From positions 1 to 7,588 of the forward strand of contig JAFAZL010000573.1 in the NCBI GenBank assembly GCA_019239815.1: a stretch of 7,588 bases of DNA, in the 5' to 3' direction. Numbering within the stretch: position 1 is the first letter of the stretch; each line of letters starts with the position of its first letter. Source of the stretch: Acidobacteriota bacterium (GTDB lineage: Bacteria > Acidobacteriota > Terriglobia > Acidoferrales > UBA7541). Both the position numbers and the translations under genes were made by a program. The notes beneath the pieces were generated by a model. That model made no database searches, had not been told where the DNA came from, and was given only the letters and a program-made list of their open reading frames with translations. Positions 1 to 6,423 of this stretch are shown here, one piece after another.

Positions 1-5
1 GACGT

Positions 6-28
6 GGGGCGCAGCAGTGCTGCGCCCC
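6..28. repeat. GC-rich perfect inverted repeat (hairpin)
   Basis: GGGGCGCAGCA (6-16) is followed by one base and then its exact reverse complement TGCTGCGCCCC (18-28). The sequence continues with CTACA. It lies beyond the end of the leftward GH3 gene. No T-run follows on either strand, so an intrinsic terminator of the usual kind is not supported. It is more likely a REP-like intergenic repeat related to the element at 73-95, which ends in the same way. Confidence 0.6.
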
Positions 29-72
29 TACACGGAGTTGCTCGCGGATCGTTAATAGTCGTGTTGACGCCA

Positions 73-95
73 GGCGGAGCAAGCCCCGCCCCTAC
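73..95. repeat. Second hairpin repeat ending CCCCTAC
   Basis: GGCGG (73-77) pairs with CCGCC (86-90) around a short AGCAAGCC-type loop, and the element ends GCCCCTACA. The element at 6-28 also ends GCCCCTACA, so these look like two diverged members of one family, about 65 bases apart in the same orientation. It sits about 25 bases past the GH3 stop codon. A role as an RNA 3' end structure is possible but there is no T-run. Confidence 0.45.
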
Positions 96-120
96 AAAAG
101 AGATGACGGCGGCGAATTCT

Positions 121-2379
121 CTATTTGAGGTCGAATTTTTCGTGGAGCGGCAAGTTGGCGGAAGAGGCGCCGACCATGACTTCGTAGGTGCCGGTGGGGA
201 GCTTCCACTCGTTCGCGCTCTCGTCCCAAATGGAGAGGTACTTTGACTCGACGGGGACGCGGACTTGTTTGGACTCACCGGCTTTGAGCCAGACTTTGCT
301 CCAGCCGATGAGGCGCTTGGGCGGTTCATTGGCGAATTCAGGTAGTGCGGCGTAGACCTGGGCGATTTCGGCGCCGTCGCGTGAGCCGGTGTTTTTCACG
401 GTGAAGCTCACGTCGGTGACTTTTTTGCCGGGCGCGACTCTCAGGCCTGAGTACGAATAGGTTGTGTACGAGAGGCCGTGGCCAAAGGCGAAGAGGACGG
501 GTTTCTTTTCGGCGTCGTACCATTTGTAGCCGACTTTCAGGCCTTCGTCGTAGGTGATGCTGAAGGTGGGCTTGGCTTCGCCGGACTTGTTGACGGCGGC
601 TTCACCCTTTTGATCTGGGCCAGGTTTCACTAGCGTCGGATGCGGAAGGTCGGCGTCGCTCTTCGGAAAAGTCATCGCAAGTTTCGCATTCGGATTTACG
701 TCGCCGAACAAGATATTCGCGACGGCGTTGGCGCCGTCACTTCCGGCATACCAGGCCTCGAGAATGCCATTGACCTTGTCGACCCAGGGCATTGTTGCCG
801 CGGTGCCGGTTTCGAGGACGACGATCGTTTTGGGGTTCGCTGCAGCGACGGCGGCGACGATTTCGTCTTGCTTGTCGGGCAGCGTGAGCGTGTCGAGATC
901 CATGTCTTCGGCGATCCAGCAATAGACGAAGACGATGGCGACGTCGGATTTTTTCGCGAGCGCAGCGGCGTGGCCGATGTTCTCACCTGAAGCAAACTTT
1001 ACGTCGGCATTCGGAGCTTTCGCCATCACGGCTTTCATCGGCGAGGTCGGGAACCACACATGGGCCTGCCAGCCTGCGTTGGGGCGGCCCGGAGCATCGA
1101 CTTGCGCGGAGCCGCCGCCGGAAATCATGCCTTCGTCGGCGTGGGGGCCGATGATGGCGATCGATTTTAAGGAAGACGCTTTGAGCGGCAGGATGTTGTT
1201 TTCGTTTTTCAGCAGGACGGCGCTGGATTCCTCGATTTTACGGGCGGTTTCGAGCCCGCCGAGAACATCTACGACGCTTTTCTGCGTTGGGTAATCGACG
1301 ATACCCGTTGCGAATTCCGAGCGCAAAACGCGCAGAACATGGTCGTCGAGTTCGGCTTGCGAGACTTTGCCGGCTTCGACGGCGTCCTTGAGCTTGTGGC
1401 CAAAAAATTCGTCGAGCGGTTCTTCATTGTCGAGACCGGCGGCACTCGCCTTGATCGTGCTATGCGTGCCGCCCCAATCCGAAAGAACGAATCCTTTGAA
1501 GCCCCACTCTTTTTTCAGCACATCCGTGAGGAGATATTTGTTCTCGCAGGCAAAGTCGCCGTTGATCGCGTTGTAGGAACACATGACGGCACCGGGATCT
1601 GCGATGCCCACGCCGATCTCAAACGCGAGCAAATCGCTTTCACGCATCGCGCGCTTGCCGATCAGCACATCGACTTCGTTGCGACCGTTTTCCTGATCGT
1701 TGACGGCGTAGTGCTTTATGTCGCCGATGACGTGTTCGGCCTGCTCGCACTTCATCAGATTGCCGACGAGCGTGCCCGCGAGAATCGGATCTTCGCCGAG
1801 ATATTCAAACGTGCGGCCATTGCGTGGCTCGCGCGTGAGGTTGGTGCCGCCACCGAGCGTCATGTTGTAGCCCTGCGCGCGAAGTTCTTTGCCGATGATG
1901 CGGCCATACGCGCACGCAGCTTCAGGATCCCAGCTTGCGGCGGCGCCGACGTTGGCGGTAAGCGCGGTGGAGTAGCGGCCGTTTTCGCCGCTGGCGCGTA
2001 CACCGTACGCGGCGTCGCTCATTTGAATGTAAGGAATGCCGAGGCGCGGAACGCCGAGCACGAAGCCGGCGCCGTTGTTGCCGAGTTCGGGCTGCGGATT
2101 TTGCACGTCGCGCGGCCAGCCGGGCATGCCCATGCCGTGGAGCAGGTCGATCTTTTCGTCGAGCGTCATTTCTTTCAGCACCATGGCGGCGCGCTCGTCG
2201 GGAGAAAGTTTCGGATTCATCCAGGGGTGGTTGCGATCGAATTTTTCACCGAGGTGATGCCGCTGTTGGGCGAGCACATCTGTTCGCGTGGCGACTGAAG
2301 TCGCGACGAACGCGAGCAGGAAAACGCTTGCGACTGCGAACGTTACACGTCGCGTACGCGAGCCATCATGGGTTTGCAT
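121..2379 (-). CDS. Secreted glycoside hydrolase family 3 (beta-glucosidase type)
   Basis: A 752-residue family 3 glycoside hydrolase, expected to remove terminal beta-linked sugars (glucose or xylose) from oligosaccharides or glycosides outside the cytoplasm. Residues 1-37 form a signal peptide: basic start with R8, R10, R11, hydrophobic core about 13-28, possible cleavage after VLA at 35-37. The GH3 N-terminal barrel spans roughly 60-365, with REPRNGRTFEYLGEDP (183-198), the KH pair at 222-223 and the nucleophile Asp301 in VLSDWGG. The GH3 C-terminal domain covers about 387-638; Glu491 in AEDMDLDTLTLP is the likely acid/base. A fibronectin III-like domain ends the protein (about 648-745), and no PA14 insert is seen. 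Length is usual for the BglX-like group. The ATG at 2379 is preceded by GAGGA (2391-2395 on the complement), 11 bases away. Exact sugar specificity cannot be read from the sequence. Confidence 0.95.
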   Translation of the reverse strand: MQTHDGSRTRRVTFAVASVFLLAFVATSVATRTDVLAQQRHHLGEKFDRNHPWMNPKLSPDERAAMVLKEMTLDEKIDLLHGMGMPGWPRDVQNPQPELGNNGAGFVLGVPRLGIPYIQMSDAAYGVRASGENGRYSTALTANVGAAASWDPEAACAYGRIIGKELRAQGYNMTLGGGTNLTREPRNGRTFEYLGEDPILAGTLVGNLMKCEQAEHVIGDIKHYAVNDQENGRNEVDVLIGKRAMRESDLLAFEIGVGIADPGAVMCSYNAINGDFACENKYLLTDVLKKEWGFKGFVLSDWGGTHSTIKASAAGLDNEEPLDEFFGHKLKDAVEAGKVSQAELDDHVLRVLRSEFATGIVDYPTQKSVVDVLGGLETARKIEESSAVLLKNENNILPLKASSLKSIAIIGPHADEGMISGGGSAQVDAPGRPNAGWQAHVWFPTSPMKAVMAKAPNADVKFASGENIGHAAALAKKSDVAIVFVYCWIAEDMDLDTLTLPDKQDEIVAAVAAANPKTIVVLETGTAATMPWVDKVNGILEAWYAGSDGANAVANILFGDVNPNAKLAMTFPKSDADLPHPTLVKPGPDQKGEAAVNKSGEAKPTFSITYDEGLKVGYKWYDAEKKPVLFAFGHGLSYTTYSYSGLRVAPGKKVTDVSFTVKNTGSRDGAEIAQVYAALPEFANEPPKRLIGWSKVWLKAGESKQVRVPVESKYLSIWDESANEWKLPTGTYEVMVGASSANLPLHEKFDLK

Positions 2380-2546
2380 TTGTTCGACCGTCCTCGAAAA
2401 ATCGATTTTCTACCGGCTCGACGATGCTTGGGCAGAGGGCGTTCCGTCAGGCTGGTTTAGTGCCCCTATCATCCGGATTTTTGCGGAGAATGCCAAGAAA
2501 ATCGGCCAAGGCTCGCTCGCACCACGGCTATCTTGAGTGACGCTTG

Positions 2547-2560
2547 GGGGGTATACCCCC
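2547..2560. promoter_or_regulatory. Perfect 14-bp palindrome GGGGGTATACCCCC
   Basis: The 14 bases are exactly self-complementary and flanked by ordinary sequence. The site lies about 170 bases upstream of the GH3 start codon and about 250 bases inside the leader that would run from the promoter at 2811-2838. A G-tract/TATA/C-tract arrangement loosely recalls operators of the CsoR/RcnR family of metal-responsive repressors, but no such regulator is in the window. The call of a binding site is inference from symmetry alone. Confidence 0.3.
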
Positions 2561-2810
2561 TATGTTTTCGCAAGAGTGAGGAAGTCGTGTGGATAGAAGG
2601 GTTTAGACGATTCCCGAAATGGGAAAGTACGAAGAGTGAATAAGTTGCTCAGGATCATAGAGTTGCAAATTTGCTAGATTCGTTTTTGTTTCGACTCGGC
2701 GCAAAGTCAAAGGCCCGCGGTCTGGGAAACGTCCGCGGCTACAGGGTGGTGGTGATCGATTTTCGTTCCGATTCGGGAATCTTTGTGCGACGCAGGTTTC
2801 TACAGCGGTT

Positions 2811-2838
2811 ATTTTACCCTGTTTATAACATTTGTCAA
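2811..2838 (-). promoter_or_regulatory. Strong sigma-70-like promoter pointing toward GH3
   Basis: On the complementary strand TTGACA (2838 to 2833) is followed after 16 bases by TAAAAT (2816 to 2811). The -35 is a perfect consensus and the -10 differs at one position. The site lies in an AT-rich island within GC-rich DNA. The spacer contains a small dyad, TGTT-TAT-AACA (2820-2830), which could be an operator. Transcription would start near 2804 and reach the GH3 start codon after about 425 bases, an unusually long leader. Confidence 0.5.
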
Positions 2839-2889
2839 GGCGTATCGTTTGCGGACGTTGTCAGACCTGTGCCCGCGGTTGCGGTTGAG

Positions 2890-2920
2890 ATCCTTCGCCG
2901 CCCTTCGGGCGGCTCAGGAT
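2890..2920. repeat. Hairpin repeat with cUUCGg loop, ending in a GGATGACAA motif
   Basis: ATCCT (2890-2894) pairs with AGGAT (2916-2920). Inside, after a two-base internal mismatch on each side, GCCGCCC (2897-2903) pairs with GGGCGGC (2907-2913) around TTC, giving the stable C(UUCG)G tetraloop. GACAATGGG follows, so there is no T-run for termination. The ending GGATGACAA is shared with the larger element at 5258-5343, suggesting one intergenic repeat family. Confidence 0.6.
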
Positions 2921-2958
2921 GACAATGGGTAGGCACGGGCGGACCTGGACTGTCGAGT

Positions 2959-3035
2959 GGACTTGGCGTCGAGGCTGAGTACGCAGAGCGCGGGCGCGGA
3001 CTTGGCTTGGCCTGGCGGGGACGAGCTTGGCTTGG
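2959..3035 (+). repeat. Short degenerate CTTGGC direct repeats
   Basis: GGACTTGGC occurs at 2959-2967 and again at 2998-3006, and the 10-mer CTTGGCTTGG occurs at 3001-3010 and 3026-3035. The stretch between the hairpin repeat and the scoA promoter is G/T-rich and has low complexity. This may be slipped-strand duplication. The last copy overlaps the proposed -35 element of scoA. Confidence 0.4.
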
Positions 3036-3055
3036 GTCGCGGGTGTCGATACACT
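3027..3055 (+). promoter_or_regulatory. Possible scoA promoter
   Basis: TTGGCT (3027-3032) and TACACT (3050-3055) are separated by 17 bases; each matches the sigma-70 consensus at four of six positions. A start near 3062 would leave a leader of about 17 bases containing the GGAG ribosome site (3070-3073). Placement and spacing are good, but the hexamers are only moderate matches. Confidence 0.35.
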
Positions 3056-3078
3056 TTGGGCGAACGAGTGGAGATTAC

Positions 3079-3771
3079 GTGGATAAGCGGATTTCGTCAC
3101 CGGATGTGGGGATAGAGAAGCTCAAGGATGGGGCGACCATTCTGATGGGTGGGTTTGGGCTTTGTGGGATACCGGAGAATTTGATTGCGGCGGTGAGGCG
3201 GCGAGGGACGAAGGATCTAACGATCGTCAGCAACAATGCCGGGGTGGATGACTTTGGGATTGGCTTGCTGCTGCAGAACCGGCAAGTGAAGAAGATGGTG
3301 TCGACGTATGTGGGGGAGAACAAGCTGTTCGAACAGTTAGTGACCAGCGGGGAATTGCAGCTGGAGTTGAATCCGCAGGGGACGTTTGCGGAGAGGATTC
3401 GAGCGGGTGGGGCGGGGATTCCGGGTTTTTACACGCCCACGGGAGTGGGCACGATGGTGGCGGAGGGGAAAGAGACGCGGGAGTTTGATGGGCGGCAGTA
3501 TGTGATGGAGCGTGGGATTCGCGGGGATTTCGCGTTTGTGAAGGCGTGGAAGGGCGATCGGTGGGGGAATTTGATTTATCGGAAGACGGCGCGGAATTTT
3601 AATCCGATGATGGCGACGGCGGCGGAGTATGTGATTGCGGAGGTGGAGGAGTTGGTGGAGTTGGGGGAATTGGATGCGGACAACGTGCATACGCCGGGGA
3701 TATTTGTGAATGCGATTTTTCAGGGGACGGGGTATGAGAAGAGGATTGAGCGAAGGACGTTGAGGAAGTGA
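3079..3771 (+). CDS. scoA: Succinyl-CoA:3-ketoacid CoA-transferase subunit A
   Basis: Subunit A (alpha) of the enzyme that moves CoA from succinyl-CoA to acetoacetate, giving acetoacetyl-CoA and succinate in the cytoplasm. I chose the GTG at 3079 because GGAG (3070-3073) lies five bases upstream and the resulting 230 residues match the usual length of about 230. The frame stays open back to 3007, but the extra residues look unlike the family. Residues 17-32, DGATILMGGFGLCGIP, are the class I CoA-transferase signature of this subunit. Further family blocks are SNNAGVDDFG (51-60), YVGENKLFE (77-85), GTFAERIRAGGAGIPGF (101-117) and TARNFNP, and the end EKRIERRTLRK is typical of ScoA. The catalytic glutamate is in the partner, ScoB, encoded next. 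The related 3-oxoadipate transferase (PcaI) is a possible alternative, but the match to ScoA is closer. Confidence 0.93.
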   Translation: MDKRISSPDVGIEKLKDGATILMGGFGLCGIPENLIAAVRRRGTKDLTIVSNNAGVDDFGIGLLLQNRQVKKMVSTYVGENKLFEQLVTSGELQLELNPQGTFAERIRAGGAGIPGFYTPTGVGTMVAEGKETREFDGRQYVMERGIRGDFAFVKAWKGDRWGNLIYRKTARNFNPMMATAAEYVIAEVEELVELGELDADNVHTPGIFVNAIFQGTGYEKRIERRTLRK

Positions 3772-3815
3772 CTGGTCTGATGATTGGCGAACGGTGAGTG
3801 GTGGAAGATGAAGAG

Positions 3816-3940
3816 GTTGACAGTCGACAGTTGAAAGTTGAAAAGGAAGAGTTTGCTGGTGACTTTCGTGGTGTTTCGAATCCATGTGGATGATGCAGAG
3901 TCTAAACCCGCACCCTCTGAAGGCTGAGGGTGCGGCACCC
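3816..3940 (+). repeat. Composite intergenic repeat, copy A
   Basis: Lies between scoA and scoB. The left block, starting GTTGACAGTCGACAGTTGAA (3816), contains TTGAAAGTTGAAAAGGAAG. The right block (3901-3940) is a perfect hairpin: CCGCACCCTC (3908-3917), an 8-base loop TGAAGGCT, then GAGGGTGCGG (3926-3935), followed by CACCC. About 50 bases of mostly unrelated sequence join the blocks. Copies B (5181-5427) and C (6424-6548) have the same blocks in the same order and orientation. No T-run follows the hairpin. Confidence 0.85.
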
Positions 3941-3969
3941 AACTGCCGAAGCGAATCTGAGGTTTCTTG

Positions 3970-4650
3970 ATGGCGATGACGGATGAACAGAAGAGGGAAC
4001 GGATTGCGCGGCGGATATCGTTGGAGCTGCGTGATGGGTATTACGTGAACCTTGGTATTGGCATGCCGACGCTGGTGGCGAACTATGTGCCGGAGGGAAT
4101 TGAGGTGATTTTGCAGTCGGAGAACGGGATGCTGGGTGTGGGGCCGTATCCGATGGAGGCGCAGGTTGATCCGGATTTGATCAATGCGGGGAAAGAGACG
4201 GTAAGTGAGTTGAAGGGGACTTGCTATTTTTCGTCGGCGGATTCGTTTGCGATGATTCGCGGCGGGCATGTGGATCTGACGGTGCTCGGCGCGCTGCAAG
4301 TGGACGAGAAAGGGACGCTGGCGAACTGGGCGATTCCGGGGAAGATGCTGAAGGGCATGGGCGGCGCGATGGATCTGGTGGCGGGAGCGAAGCGCGTGTT
4401 TGTGACGATGGAGCATGCGACGCGGGACGGGAAGGCGAAGATTTTGAAGAAGTGCACGCTGCCGTTGACGGGAGTCGAGGTGGTGGATCACATCATTACG
4501 GAGTTGGCGTGGATTGATGTGACGCCGGAGGGTCTGGTGCTCAAGGAGATCGCGCCGGATACGACGATTGAGCAGGTGCAGGCGGTGACGGAACCAAAGC
4601 TGATCATTCCACAGGGCGGGCCGGCGAAGATGCCGGTCGCGGCGCAGTAG
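3970..4650 (+). CDS. scoB: Succinyl-CoA:3-ketoacid CoA-transferase subunit B
   Basis: Subunit B (beta) of the acetoacetate:succinyl-CoA CoA-transferase, carrying the residue that forms the covalent glutamyl-CoA intermediate. The ATG at 3970 is chosen over the adjoining TTG at 3967 because GAGG (3959-3962) then lies seven bases upstream; this gives 226 residues, as usual. The signature LQSENGMLG holds the catalytic Glu51. Other family landmarks are [12 protein letters not shown] (23-34), [16 protein letters not shown] (97-112) and the glycine-rich [10 protein letters not shown] (130-139). The gene follows scoA on the same strand but after 198 bases occupied largely by a repeat, whereas these two genes usually sit almost back to back. 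No separate promoter is obvious, so read-through from scoA is likely. A TfoX-N-like gene begins 15 bases downstream. Confidence 0.94.
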   Translation: MAMTDEQKRERIARRISLELRDGYYVNLGIGMPTLVANYVPEGIEVILQSENGMLGVGPYPMEAQVDPDLINAGKETVSELKGTCYFSSADSFAMIRGGHVDLTVLGALQVDEKGTLANWAIPGKMLKGMGGAMDLVAGAKRVFVTMEHATRDGKAKILKKCTLPLTGVEVVDHIITELAWIDVTPEGLVLKEIAPDTTIEQVQAVTEPKLIIPQGGPAKMPVAAQ

Positions 4651-4665
4651 CGAGGGGCTACGCGT

Positions 4666-5154
4666 TTGGGCGGAACATTTAAAGTTAACTCGCGAAATAA
4701 GCGAACACGAGAGAAGCAGAAGGGCAAGGCGCAGAGAGCGTCGCGGGTGAAGCGCGGCTCGCATGGCGACTCGCGCGGAGTCGGGGCGCGGCCGCGGCCG
4801 AAGATGGCGCGGATCAGCGAGGAGATGAAGTATTTGTGTTCGATGCTGGGCGAGGAAGTGCGGACTTGGCCGAGTGTGACGTCGAAGGCGATGTTCGGGA
4901 TGCTGGGGTATTACCGGGATGGAGTGGTGTTTGCGGCGCTGCCGGTAACGCGGGCGATTGGGTCGGCGAACGCGATTATTTTTAAGTTGAAGACGATGTC
5001 GGAGGCGCAGACGGATCGCGCGTCACGCGATTTGCGACTGGGGACGGGGACGAATATCAAGGCGCAGCGATGGCATTCGTTTGAGATTCATACGGAAGAT
5101 GATTTGAGGGATGCGCTGTGGTGGTTGGGGCAGGCGTATGAGAGTGCGAGGTAA
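4666..5154 (+). CDS. TfoX N-terminal-like domain protein
   Basis: A 162-residue protein whose second half resembles the TfoX/Sxy N-terminal domain: VTSKAMFGMLGYYRDGVVFA (71-90), followed by an alpha/beta region ending FEIHTEDDLRDALWWLGQAY. In competent bacteria TfoX regulates DNA uptake; for stand-alone domain proteins like this the role is unknown. The start is uncertain. TTG at 4666 has GAGGGG (4652-4657) eight bases upstream, the best ribosome site. GTG at 4747 and ATG at 4804 are alternatives, the last giving a compact 116-residue domain without a visible ribosome site. With the TTG start, the first 46 residues contain 16 Lys/Arg and look disordered, which could suit nucleic-acid contact. 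It lies 15 bases after scoB and is probably co-transcribed, but no functional link to CoA transfer is evident. Confidence 0.7.
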   Translation: MGGTFKVNSRNKRTREKQKGKAQRASRVKRGSHGDSRGVGARPRPKMARISEEMKYLCSMLGEEVRTWPSVTSKAMFGMLGYYRDGVVFAALPVTRAIGSANAIIFKLKTMSEAQTDRASRDLRLGTGTNIKAQRWHSFEIHTEDDLRDALWWLGQAYESAR

Positions 5155-5180
5155 GGACGTAAGGAAGTAAAGGTGAAGAG

Positions 5181-5427
5181 GTTGACAGTCGAGAGGTGAA
5201 AGTCGAAAGGGAAGCTTCTACGTGCCTGTGGTTTGTTGAGATTTGAATTGGTAGCCAGGGTCCCTCCACTTCGCGAGCCAACGCGTTCGCTCGGAAGCGA
5301 ACGAGAAGGAAAAAACGTCGGCTCGCTTCGGTCGGGATGACAAGACGCTTGCGTTTAGCTCGACGGATCGAACTTGGTGGTTTTGAATCTAAACCCGCAC
5401 CCTCTCAAACCTGAGGGTGCGGCACCC
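5181..5427 (+). repeat. Composite intergenic repeat, copy B (enlarged)
   Basis: The left block GTTGACAGTCGAGAGG (from 5181) continues TGAAAGTCGAAAGGGAAG. The right block (5388-5427) is CCGCACCCTC (5395-5404), loop TCAAACCT, GAGGGTGCGG (5413-5422), then CACCC. The unit is about 247 bp, against 125 bp for copies A and C; much of the excess is the separate palindromic element at 5258-5343. Confidence 0.8.
5258..5343. repeat. Nested two-hairpin REP-like element inside copy B
   Basis: Outer arms TCCC (5261-5264)/GGGA (5334-5337) and GCGAGCC (5273-5279)/GGCTCGC (5320-5326) enclose a perfect inner hairpin, CGTTCGCT (5284-5291), loop CGGA, AGCGAACG (5296-5303), followed by an A-rich AGAAGGAAAAAA spacer. 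The element ends GGGATGACAAG, like the GGATGACAA end of the hairpin at 2890-2920. The layout resembles REP or small palindromic elements; no transposase is nearby. Confidence 0.6.
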
Positions 5428-5504
5428 AAGAGCCGGCGAAGCGACGAAGTCCAGAAGAAGCGAAGTTCCTGCCTGAGTTAAAGCCGAAAAATACAAAGAG
5501 AGAG

Positions 5505-6080
5505 TTATTCGATGCTGGCGGTTTGCGCGGGCGGATGGTGACGTGTGACCAGGAAGGAGTAGTGGAGGGCGGAGGCGGCGGCGCAGAAGGTGACGATGTC
5601 GACGAGCGTGTTGTGGAGCAGGCGCCAGTGGAATTGAGGGTAGGCGGCGGTGAGGACTACGGTGAAGACGAGGACGATTTCGAAGAAGGTGGTGAGTTTG
5701 CCAAGGATGCTCGGAGGGAATGGGCGGTAGCCGGAGATGAGGATGATGACGGTGGCGACGGTGAGCATGAGGATGTCGCGGCTGATGACGATGATGGTGG
5801 TCCACCAGGCGATGCGGGTTTTGTAGGCGAGGATGACGAAGGACGAGGAGAGCAGAAGTTTGTCGGCGATGGGGTCGAGGTAGGCGCCGAGAGAGGATCG
5901 CTGATTGAGTTGGCGCGCGAGGAGTCCGTCGATGGCGTCGCTCAGGCCGGCGACGACGAGAACGAGCAGAGCCCATTTGTAGCGTTGATAGGCGATGAGT
6001 GTCAGGAAGACCGGCAGGAAGCCGAGGCGGAGCAGAGTGATTTGGTTGGGTACGGTGAAGATCCGTCGTCGTTGTTGCAT
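5505..6080 (-). CDS. pgsA: CDP-alcohol phosphatidyltransferase, probable phosphatidylglycerophosphate synthase
   Basis: An integral membrane enzyme of 191 residues that transfers a phosphatidyl group from CDP-diacylglycerol to an alcohol, most likely glycerol-3-phosphate in phosphatidylglycerol synthesis. The complete family motif is present: D48, D51-G52, A55-R56, G65, D69 and D73, in DGLLAR followed by GAYLDPIAD, which bind metal and CDP. The N-terminus (TVPNQITLLRL) and the blocks SRD (100-102) and SILGKLTTF (124-132) also suit PgsA, as does the length. About six hydrophobic segments are visible. The ATG at 6080 gives the expected N-terminus, but no purine-rich ribosome site precedes it; the upstream strand reads CCTCCC instead. 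It follows the small gene at 6103-6411 by 22 bases, so translational or operon coupling is likely. Another CDP-alcohol transferase, such as a cardiolipin-synthase-type enzyme, cannot be excluded. Confidence 0.88.
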   Translation of the reverse strand: MQQRRRIFTVPNQITLLRLGFLPVFLTLIAYQRYKWALLVLVVAGLSDAIDGLLARQLNQRSSLGAYLDPIADKLLLSSSFVILAYKTRIAWWTTIIVISRDILMLTVATVIILISGYRPFPPSILGKLTTFFEIVLVFTVVLTAAYPQFHWRLLHNTLVDIVTFCAAASALHYSFLVTRHHPPAQTASIE

Positions 6081-6102
6081 GTGCTGGGAGGATATCGCAG
6101 TT

Positions 6103-6411
6103 TCAGGCGAACTGAGCCAGATAGTCGATTAGGCGGCGGCCGACTTTGCGAGAGAAGAGTTCATCCATGGAAGGGATGGACCCGGTGGGTTCGTCGAGGG
6201 TCATGCGCTCGATGCGGGTCATGGGGAAGAAGAGTGTGGGGACGCCAATGCGCTCGGTGTCGGGCTCGTTGATCTGGCGGATGAAGTGGTCGAAGGAGTT
6301 GAGGTCGATGCCGCGGACGGTGACGCCGGAAGTGCTGATGGAGAGGAGTTCGCCCCAGATTTTCTCTTTGGGGGTGTGGAGGCTGATGACGACGATGGAG
6401 TGGGGTTCCAT
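6103..6411 (-). CDS. Small conserved-looking protein of unknown function
   Basis: I do not recognise a named family. From the ATG at 6411 the protein has 102 residues; a TTG at 6423 would add four more (MLFP). The first part, SIVVISLHTPKEKIWGELLSI and then SGVTVRGIDL, alternates hydrophobic residues as in a small beta-barrel, with FFPMTRIERMTLDEP as further strands and a charged helix-like end (SMDELFSRKVGRRLIDYL). This recalls Sm-like or SH3-like barrels, but that is inference from pattern only. No signal peptide or membrane segment is seen, so it should be cytoplasmic. Neither start has a clear ribosome site, and the region just upstream is composite repeat copy C. Its stop lies 22 bases before pgsA, which it probably precedes in one transcript. 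Confidence 0.75.
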   Translation of the reverse strand: MEPHSIVVISLHTPKEKIWGELLSISTSGVTVRGIDLNSFDHFIRQINEPDTERIGVPTLFFPMTRIERMTLDEPTGSIPSMDELFSRKVGRRLIDYLAQFA

Positions 6412-6423
6412 GGGGAAGAGCAA

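Larger units (their letters stand above)
2380..3078. other. Long divergent intergenic region without a convincing gene
   Basis: About 700 bases separate the divergent GH3 and scoA genes. Open frames here are short and do not resemble proteins I know. The visible contents are a GGGGGTATACCCCC palindrome (2547-2560), a TTCCC/GGGAA inverted repeat (2611-2625), two CCGCGG sites 12 bases apart (2715-2720 and 2733-2738), an AT-rich stretch with a leftward promoter (2811-2838), a hairpin repeat (2890-2920), G/T-rich direct repeats (2959-3035) and a possible scoA promoter (3027-3055). Confidence 0.7.
5155..5504. other. Convergent intergenic region filled with repeats
   Basis: The rightward scoA cluster and the leftward pgsA cluster converge here. 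No credible gene is seen. Composite repeat copy B (5181-5427) occupies most of it, with a two-hairpin element inside. A terminator would be expected, but none of the hairpins is followed by a T-run in either direction. From 5428 to 5504 I see nothing recognisable. Confidence 0.65.

Noticed and set aside
1339..2298. Long open frame (319 codons) on the + strand opposite the GH3 gene
   Set aside because: It lies wholly antisense to an unmistakable GH3 gene with all catalytic motifs. Its composition matches a shadow frame produced by GC-rich codon bias.
2671..2922. 83-codon + strand frame in the GH3-scoA intergenic region
   Set aside because: It has no recognisable similarity or ribosome site, crosses the leftward promoter and runs into the hairpin repeat.
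3337..4764. 475-codon open frame on the - strand across scoA, the repeat and scoB
   Set aside because: It is extremely rich in Arg, His, Pro and Leu, has no domain pattern, and is antisense to two clear CoA-transferase genes and a non-coding repeat.
5284..5318. Intrinsic terminator at the inner hairpin of copy B
   Set aside because: On the + strand the stem is followed by an A-rich run, not T; on the - strand the T-run precedes the stem, so the order is wrong both ways.
5523..6272. 249-codon + strand frame opposite pgsA
   Set aside because: It is a run of Gly, Glu and Asp caused by reading pgsA backwards, and no family pattern is present.
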